Source: Cerioporus squamosus
Lineage: Eukaryota > Basidiomycota > Agaricomycetes > Polyporales > Polyporaceae
Direction of reading: 5' to 3'
DNA: 62,569 nucleotides
Assembly (NCBI GenBank): GCA_022592435.1
Contig: JABYQS010000193.1
Location: 1 to 62,569, forward strand
Position 1 is the first letter of the stretch. Each line of letters opens with the position of its first letter. Made by a program: the position numbers and the translations under genes. The notes beneath the pieces were generated by a model, which was not told where the DNA came from, did not search any database, and worked only from the letters and a program-made list of their open reading frames with translations. This document shows, piece after piece, positions 56,170 through 62,569 of this stretch.

Positions 56170-58548
56170 CTAGTCTGACTTCTCCAACATCCTCAAGGCC
56201 GTCTGGATGGTGTCCAGAAAATTCTTGTGGTTTACACGGCTCTTGACCACCTTCGCCGCCTTCTCCTCGGCGCCGGCGTCTTCTTCCAGAACCTCTGCGA
56301 TCACGCCTATGCTCCTAAATTCCGGCCGTACGGGCTCGGCGTGGACATATCGTGGCTGGGCCTGCCCAATGAGAATCCATGCGAGATCCAGAAGGCCGGC
56401 GAGAGCCTGGTGCACCTCCGCGGCATACTGCAGCAGCGTTTGGATACCCTTGAACCGGGCGTCGGGATCCTTCTTCCGGAGGGATGGTCCCAGAGCGTTA
56501 ACGCGTAGGGATATCAGCTTCTGAATGCTGGTCGCGCAGAACAGCTGCTCGAATTCGTCCCGTAGCTTCCGACGTCTGTCGCCCTTGGTATTGCCCAGAG
56601 CATGCATGAAGATGGCATATACGATGACCCAGCACAACGCCTCGAGGTCATGCTCCACGGTGCGCGTGATCCGTTCCTCGTCCAAGGAAGCTTGGAGGAG
56701 TGACGTTGCCATGAACAATGGCGTTCCCTATGATGTTTATGTTAACCGACGACAACGAGAGTATGTGACAAATATTCAGCCACGTACAGAGATCGTGTCC
56801 CCGGCCTTCTTCTCGGGTTGCTCTGTTGCGATATTCTTGTCCTTGACAGACGCAAGTTCGAAGTCCGTGAGGAATCCCCCGATCTTCTCGCCCTCGGGCT
56901 GCGCAGTGGCGATCTGTGCCTTAACATGTCGCGTCGGGGGTTTAAACCACGCAATCACGCGTATCAGGATATTCCCCGCACTGATATCGCGATGGAGCAC
57001 GCCAAGCTCGTACAGCACCTTATGCCCTGTGATGAAATACTCAGTGGGAGATACGAATGCGACTGGGAAGGTCTTGGCGTACCCTCAACCACATCCCGCA
57101 GAGCAAGGACAAACTCTTTGACGTCCGACCACTGCCACAGCGGCTTCCCATAGTCTTCAAGTATGACACGGTGGAGTACCCTGTCAACGATGCGTTTGTC
57201 GCTGTGGGCATCCGCGGACAGGTCCCGCAGGGTAGAGACCGAGAGGAGCGCTCCGTCGTACATGACATCTCCTCCGCTAGAAGGCCTGGCAACTCCACGC
57301 GGGTACGGTACGCCGGCTCGCTCGAGAAGGGACGTGATCTCAGCGTAGATGTCAGCTTCCGCCTTACGTCCAGGGGTGCGCCAGGCGTCTTGAGTATCAC
57401 CGGGACTGTTCTTGGCAGTGAGCGCTGGCCATATGGAGGTCCCGCGACCTAGGAGGGAGTACGATAGCCACAATGGCGCTCCTACGGTCTCGACGGTCTC
57501 GAAGGTCTCGGCAGAGGCCGACCCGTCGTCCACAGTGACTCGGAAACGGGGGAAGTCTTCCTGGTAGTAGGTCTCGCCTGGCAGCATCTCCACGGTGGGA
57601 TCCAAACCCAGCTCGACCGGAGACATATCCCAGAGGAGCCGCACGATGATATGCACGAACTGGCGACGATCGATAGGATTGGTGATCTGCATATCTGGGG
57701 AAAGCGAGATGCCGCAGCGATCGAAGACTCCGACGTTGAAAGCTGTCCCACAGATGAACAGGCCGTAGGTGTAGAGCTGGAACGGTCGACTCGCAAGGAT
57801 CATACGAGCGTAGTCGGCACCTTGGAGAAGGGTGTCTTTCACATCTGCGTCGTTCGCAGGGGAGGGACGATTAAGTGAGGATGACTTGACCTCGATGAAC
57901 GCGGGACACTGTCTCCAGCGCAGAAGCTTCGACGGGTATTCGTCGGTGAGCATGTTGTTATCCCGATGCGTCCCGCGCGCTGGAACGTCCGCCACCATGA
58001 AGTCCGGTTTCCCATATGACGCTTCGGGGAAGAGAGGGTCTTCGAGTTTGACCTTCTCGTTGTCCTTCGCTATAGCCTGGCGAAAGAACGGTCTGGTGCC
58101 TCCGAGTCCCCGCTGCCACTTGGACACAGATATCTCAATAAACCGGAACAACTTCTTCTAAGAGTTCGAATGACGAGTTAGTGATGTTACATGGTCCAAA
58201 GAGCTAATCACGCACCAAGGGTGGGTACATCGCCTTCTCATCTCGCTTCCGGGAAGGGAGGCTCTCAATCGCCAAGATTTCCCGCAGTTGGTCATCACAG
58301 TCCTTCTCCACCCACATGGCAATCGCATGGATCATCTTCTCTGTCTCGAGAGAAGGGCTGCCAAGCAGATTCGGCAGGACGTCCTCTCGGTTGTACAAGA
58401 CGTTTCGGAGTAGGTCGATCCTGAATGAAGAGCGGAACGCATCTGTGTCGGCCATAAGCGGTGGAGCTAGATGAGCCAGAGCGCCAATGCGGGCGTGAGT
58501 CGGAGAGGTCTGATCAGGAGGATAGGACATGGCGGGAGGAGCACGCAC
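56170..58548 (-). CDS. FunK1 protein kinase, full length
   Basis: Four exons join in frame. Exon 1 starts at 58548 (or at ATGs at 58530 or 58455) and includes SLETEKMIHAIAMWVEKDCD. Exon 2 holds the long FunK1 N-lobe: QCPAFIEVKSSSLNRPSP, GADYARMILASRPFQLYTYG and FNVGVFDRCGISLSPDMQI. Exon 3 carries the catalytic loop GVLHRDISAGNILI and the metal-binding region GGFLTDFELASVKD (DFE instead of DFG, usual in this family). Exon 4 gives GTPLFMATSLLQ, the signature EHDLEALCWVIVYAIFMHAL, and the tail ending ALRMLEKSD. FunK1 is a fungus-specific kinase family expanded in multicellular basidiomycetes; substrates are unknown. Fragments of the same last exon occur elsewhere in the window. Confidence 0.9.
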
Positions 58549-59788
58549 GATCTGATGAGTCCATAGCGTTTGCAGGCCCCGTACTTATACCAACGCGACC
58601 ACGGCGTCCACAGAAGGAACAAACGTGGAGCCAGATCCGGCACTAGGTAGAAAGTCAGCGTGAGTTGAGAGGACCCCAAGAAAGGAGCGTACGCGTCAGC
58701 AGTTCGACCTCTAGCGTGAGACAAATATCTTGGTTCCTGCGTCCTCGAGGCTCGCAACGCCGGGCGCGATCTTGATGTTCTCAGGGATCCACAATCGATG
58801 AACACGATAAGAAAAACATCAAGAGCGAACTCACCAAACTTCCCTTCTGTGTCTTCTTGGGTCGTGGCGGTTACTGGCCAAGCAAGAAACGCCAAACCCA
58901 CGCGACGCATGCGTGGCGTCTAACTTGCCTAATCTAGACAACTCCATCAGGCTGGGCGCCGCCGAAGTTGGACCGCGAATTGACGTTTAGAACCCAGTCA
59001 CAGTTGCCTCCTCCACAAGCCCTCGAGTCTCGACAGACAGAATCAGTATTGTCCTATGTGTGCATTACTGCGCTTGGTAGTGCCCCTTAGAGCCGCCGTC
59101 ACTGCATGTTACCAAACAAATCCGACCGGCCACCTCAGCTCTTTTACAAGATCTGCACCGCCCGCGCCGGTCCCTTGTCTTCATCCCTGACCAGTGTAAG
59201 AACAAAATAAACGCTATATATGACCAGAGCTACGCTGAATGTTGTTCTATGGATCTCGAATTCGGATGCCGCTCATCCGGCACTGCTGTTCAGCAGCCTC
59301 CTGCCCAATGCGCTATCATGAACGTATGGTACCTGTTGCGGGATCTATTGTGAGACGAATTGCTTCTAAAGCACCCGAAAGTGCGCGGCCTTATAGCGCC
59401 TGCGCGGCAGAAGATTTCGAAGAAACAGAGCTGAGCGTGAATAGTACACTGGCGCACGACATCGTCTCGTGTGGGCGTGATGCCTCCACTTCAAGTCGCG
59501 GCTTCATGCAGACCCTGAGCCTTGAGGCGTCCGGACGAGCTTACGACACGAGCCACATCTTCGCTAGTCACCTCGGTGAGCGAGCCCTAAGAGCTTACGC
59601 TACCACGTGGGCTCCGACCGGCGACTCGGGAAGTCTCTCTTCGCGCCGTCATCTATCCCAAGGCCGGAGAGCGATCCTGGTAGTACAGCTGCAGCGTCGA
59701 GCAACTCAACTGCGCTATGTTGGACGTACTAGTAGTCACAAGTGCGTCGTCGCCTCCCTAGACTGAAGGAATGGGGGTAAACAGCAGA
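58549..59788. other. 1.2 kb between FunK1 gene and FunK1 fragment
   Basis: The left part is the FunK1 promoter. A short minus-strand frame at about 58836-58910 (AFLAWPVTATTQEDTEG) is followed by a GTGAGTTCG donor and could be an upstream exon or leader. The plus-strand ORF 59239-59766 has no family signature. Confidence 0.4.
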
Positions 59789-60352
59789 ACTAGTAGCCTG
59801 CCCTTCCAACATCGCCAAGGCCGTCTTGATGGTGTCCAGATAACTCTTGTGCTTTACACGGCTCTTAACCGCCTCGCCGCCTTCTCTCGGCGCCGGCGTC
59901 TTTATCCAAGATATCTCATCACGCCTACGCCCGGAATTCCGGCCGCACGAGTTGGGGGTGACATGAATCGTGGCTAGGCCTGCCTAATGAGAAGCCACAC
60001 GAGGTCCATAAGGCCGGCGAGAGCCTCATGTACCCCTCGGCATACTGCAGCAGCGCTCGGATGCCCCTGAACCGGGCATCGGGATCCTTCCTCTGCAGGG
60101 ATGGTCGAAGAGCGTCGCCGCGCAGGGATATCAGCTCTTCGATGCTTGTCGCGGAGTAGAGGCTGCAGAATTCGTTCTGTAGGCACCGGTGTTCTTCGGA
60201 GCGCGGGGAAGTGTTGGCCAGACCATGCTTGTAGACGGCATGCACGATAACCCAGCATAGTGCCTCGAGGTCGTGCTCCAGGGCGCGCTCCGTGTTCGAG
60301 CTCTCGCCCAAGAAAGCCAGGAGGAGTGCTGTCGCATCGAAGGTGACGGTGT
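59789..60352 (-). pseudogene. FunK1 last-exon copy with frameshift
   Basis: The minus strand reads TVTFDATALLLAFLGESSNT, ALEHDLEALCWVIVHAVYKH, LCSLYSATS-like, and RKDPDARFRGIRALLQYAEG, closely matching the last exon of the gene at 56170. The frame then shifts near 60030, where the correct continuation VHEALAGLMDLVWLLIRQA is in another frame. DNA similarity to 56180-56320 continues to about 59790 (TCCAACATC...GGCCGTCT.GATGGTGTCCAG). No catalytic exon lies upstream. The boundary coincides with the intron before exon 4 of the full gene. Confidence 0.85.
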
Positions 60353-60935
60353 CTGGGATAAATGGGTCAGTTGATAACAAACAACGGGTCAGGATACGGA
60401 ACGAAGATGCCGACACGTACGGACATGTTAGCGTACACGGTTTGTAAACGCGCTCCTTCTCGAATGGCTCTAGACTCAGACTTGCGTGACCGTGTCTAGA
60501 GATCGTGGAGTCATAGAAGAAATACTGAGATCAGTCGAGAGCACACTTACCAGCCTTTCTAGCCTCTTGGGAACGTAGCGGATGTTGATCAACAGAGAGC
60601 CGCCACGAACTGCGCGCGACTCGCGCTTAGATGAACGCGTGGCGTCTACGTGGACCATGATGGGCGAGGGCTCCTGCATGTGGCGGAGGCGGTGCAACTT
60701 CACGCGTACCATGAGGGGTCCGGACGAGTATATGGCGGGGAGTCGGTATCGCCTTCACGGACGAGTGTAAAGTGAGTACTCACGCATACAGTCGTTCAGA
60801 GGAAGCGTAACGCTCGTCGTGCACGCACGCATACGCTCGTCTCTCGCCATCCATCACAGTGGGCCAGAGTCAGCCGATGGACAGCAGCATGTTCCGTCGA
60901 TGCCATCGTGAAGCACACGCACGCAGCCTGCACTG
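60353..60935. other. unassigned stretch between two FunK1 relics
   Basis: A minus-strand frame (RAVRGGSLLINIRYVPKRLE, about 60560-60640) reads like protein but cannot be identified. No other feature is seen. Confidence 0.35.
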
Positions 60936-61125
60936 AGCCGCCGATCGTCCTGACCAAGGAGCACGACCTCGAGTCGTTCTGCTGGGTCCCTCCGCTGTCT
61001 ACAGACATAGCCTGGACGGCACGGAGACCATGAGAAGATTTTTGCCCGCGAACTTGTGCGACCTTTTCGAGTCCGAGTCTCTCAGACTGTTCGTCGCGGA
61101 GAGCATCCGGGACGGTACTCAGCCC
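60936..61125 (+). pseudogene. possible FunK1 relic
   Basis: The plus strand reads EPPIVLTKEHDLESFCWV, which matches the FunK1 signature EHDLEALCWVIVY. One base shift later it continues VYRHSLDGTETMRRFLPANL and then CDLFESESLRLFVAESI, in the position where full copies have RDEFEQLFCATSIQKLISL. Only about 60 residues remain and the frame is broken, so this is a degenerate fragment. The similarity is limited to one strong motif. Confidence 0.45.
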
Positions 61126-62061
61126 AGCGCTCGACGAACCTGGCGGAGCCGGCGTGAACTCGGACAGATCTGAGGGATGGGAAGACCTACAATGTCCCGG
61201 TCGTCCTGGTCAAAAACGCGTCCCGTCGTGGAGAGAGGATGGGGCAGACTTTGCAGAGATCGTCTTCGCCACCTGTGAATCCATCAGAAACCTGAGTGTA
61301 CGCTTGGAGATTCCACAGTCGCGCTGGCCAGACCTCGTAAGGTTCGTGTCGGATGGAGGGATACCGACAACTGTACGAGTACGCTGACGCGACCGACTGG
61401 AACAGAGATAAGTATACAGTCAGAACGCATGAGATCGTGGTCGGAAACAGGTAACAAGACCCATTGTTTCATTGAGGACAACGACGAAGTCTCGACGACG
61501 ACCTTGGGGACGCCGTCTTCGGCAGCACCGGTTGTGATTGAGACGGCCTCTCCCTCACCAGGCGGCCCACTGATGTTGCTCCAAGTCGTACATCATGCAG
61601 CAAGTCTATCAACTTCACGAACTGAGATGATTGACATACGCACCGGTGAGTATCGCGCAGTCGTCGACTGTGATGCGATCACGGTGATTGTAGTCTAGCA
61701 GACTAGCACTTGTCGCGGCCACATCTAGCGACTCGCGAGAGTGGTGGATGCAGTCAGCACCATTTGTCATGGTCAATCTCTGTCCAGGGGACGCCGGCGT
61801 ACACACGGCGAGAAGTCGAGCGCTCGGGGAGGGCCACCCGACACTCTGCGAGCATAGGCCTACTCTTTGCGTCTGGAGTGGTATTCACGATGACTTGGAG
61901 GAGTACTGCGTACGGGCGACGATGAGGGTGATGGAAGTTGTTCGCCCAGTATATGAGGACAGGATGTGCGTTCCTGCCAGGACAATACAAGTAAGCCCAA
62001 CACGTTTCAACGACGCTCACCGCTCAGCAGAGTCCTCGATCGCACCACTCACGCACGAAAG
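61126..62061. other. 0.9 kb without a recognisable gene
   Basis: Short plus-strand frames (61154-61387, 61429-61698) could belong to the degenerate FunK1 copy but show no motif. The right end should hold the promoter and leader of the oxidoreductase starting at 62062. Confidence 0.4.
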
Positions 62062-62569
62062 ATGTCCGGGACAATCAAAGCTGCTCAAGTCTCCTCCTGG
62101 GGCTCCCCGCCCGTATACACGGCTGTCGCCGCGCCACCCACACCCCTCCCTGAATCCGATGTCGTCCAAATCCGGGTCCTCGGGCGGGTGCGCACCAGCT
62201 CGTCCGCTCCCGCGCCGCCGGCAAGCACTACACGTCCGGACCGCTCCCTCACATCGTCGGCGTCGATGGGGTCGGATCCACCGTCGCAGAGGGCAAGCTC
62301 GTCTATTTCATCACCCTCCGCACGGGCGGCGGCTCCTTCGCCGAGGTCGTGAACGTCCCGAAGTCTTACTACGTGTTCGACCTCCCCGAGGGCGTGCAGC
62401 CCGAGGCGGTCGCGGCGACGGTCAACCGGCCATGTCGAGCTGGATGGCGCTCAAGACGCGAGTCGACATGGCGCAGCTCCCCAAGTCGGGTGGACCGCGC
62501 TCATCGTCGGCGCGACGAGCGCAAGCGGGATCATCGCCGCCGGTCATGGCGCGCAAGCACGGCGCGACG
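62062..62569 (+). CDS. MDR-superfamily alcohol dehydrogenase/quinone oxidoreductase, partial
   Basis: The gene runs off the window. It begins SGTIKAAQVSSWGSPPVYTA, followed in shifted frames by SGPLPHIVGVDGVGSTVAEG, YFITLRTGGGSFAEVVNVPK, DLPEGVQPEAVAATVN and TALIVGATSASGIIAA. The order (N-terminal GroES-like fold, G-VG-DG-G motif, then the start of an NADP-binding Rossmann fold) identifies a zinc-independent medium-chain reductase of the quinone oxidoreductase type. Four single-base shifts are needed to follow it: missing bases near 62182, 62426 and 62490, and an extra base near 62542. The upstream in-frame ATG at 61966 lacks family similarity, so 62062 is preferred. Confidence 0.8.

Overview
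The window looks like a chromosomal segment from a basidiomycete fungus, most likely an Agaricomycete. Genes are broken by many introns of about 50-60 bases with GT(A/G)NGT donors. The lineage-typical families are present: FunK1 fungal kinases, fast-evolving F-box-like proteins and D34E Tc1/mariner transposases with introns. There is no bacterial-style operon structure. All calls come from reading the sequence; no search was run.

Layout. 1-2969 is an AT-richer repeat tract: a 170-base tandem array and a 28-base array built on the same palindrome, then an unrecognised ORF. 8199-11026 (-) is an OPT-family oligopeptide transporter. 15826-17782 (+) and 24554-26132 (+) are two paralogous F-box/LRR-like genes. 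Between them are an AAAP amino-acid transporter (17894-19960, -), a TauD-type dioxygenase (20830-22026, -) and a FunK1 last-exon fragment (23670-24225, +). 32998-33875 (+) is a cyclophilin and 34858-35987 (+) a CIR-N/LENG1-like nuclear protein. 39593-44698 is a complete DNA transposon. 47127-48254 (-) is a Ser/Pro-rich protein. 48885-49738 is a pair of inverted miniature elements. 52973 to about 55516 (+) is a siderophore-iron transporter. 56170-58548 (-) is a full FunK1 kinase, followed by two more FunK1 relics. The window ends inside an NADP-dependent MDR oxidoreductase (62062 onward, +). The long blocks between these genes show only short, mutually overlapping ORFs and no family I recognise.

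The most notable system is the transposon. It has 53-base inverted repeats that are identical at both ends, is bordered by TA, and is 5,106 bases long. It encodes three genes whose exons all join in frame: a DD34E transposase (326 aa), a Pro/Gln-rich accessory protein (591 aa) and, divergently from the latter, a GNAT acetyltransferase (246 aa). A cargo-carrying Tc1/mariner-type element of this form is unusual.

Functionally the housekeeping-like genes lean to nutrient acquisition: peptide, amino-acid and siderophore uptake, and sulfonate or related 2-oxoglutarate dioxygenase chemistry. The siderophore transporter promoter has an exact ATCAGATAA, the form recognised by SreA/Urbs1-type iron GATA repressors. 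Several genes (cyclophilin, siderophore transporter, terminal oxidoreductase) contain single-base indels that break otherwise well-conserved frames. These are either recent lesions or, more likely, residual assembly errors.
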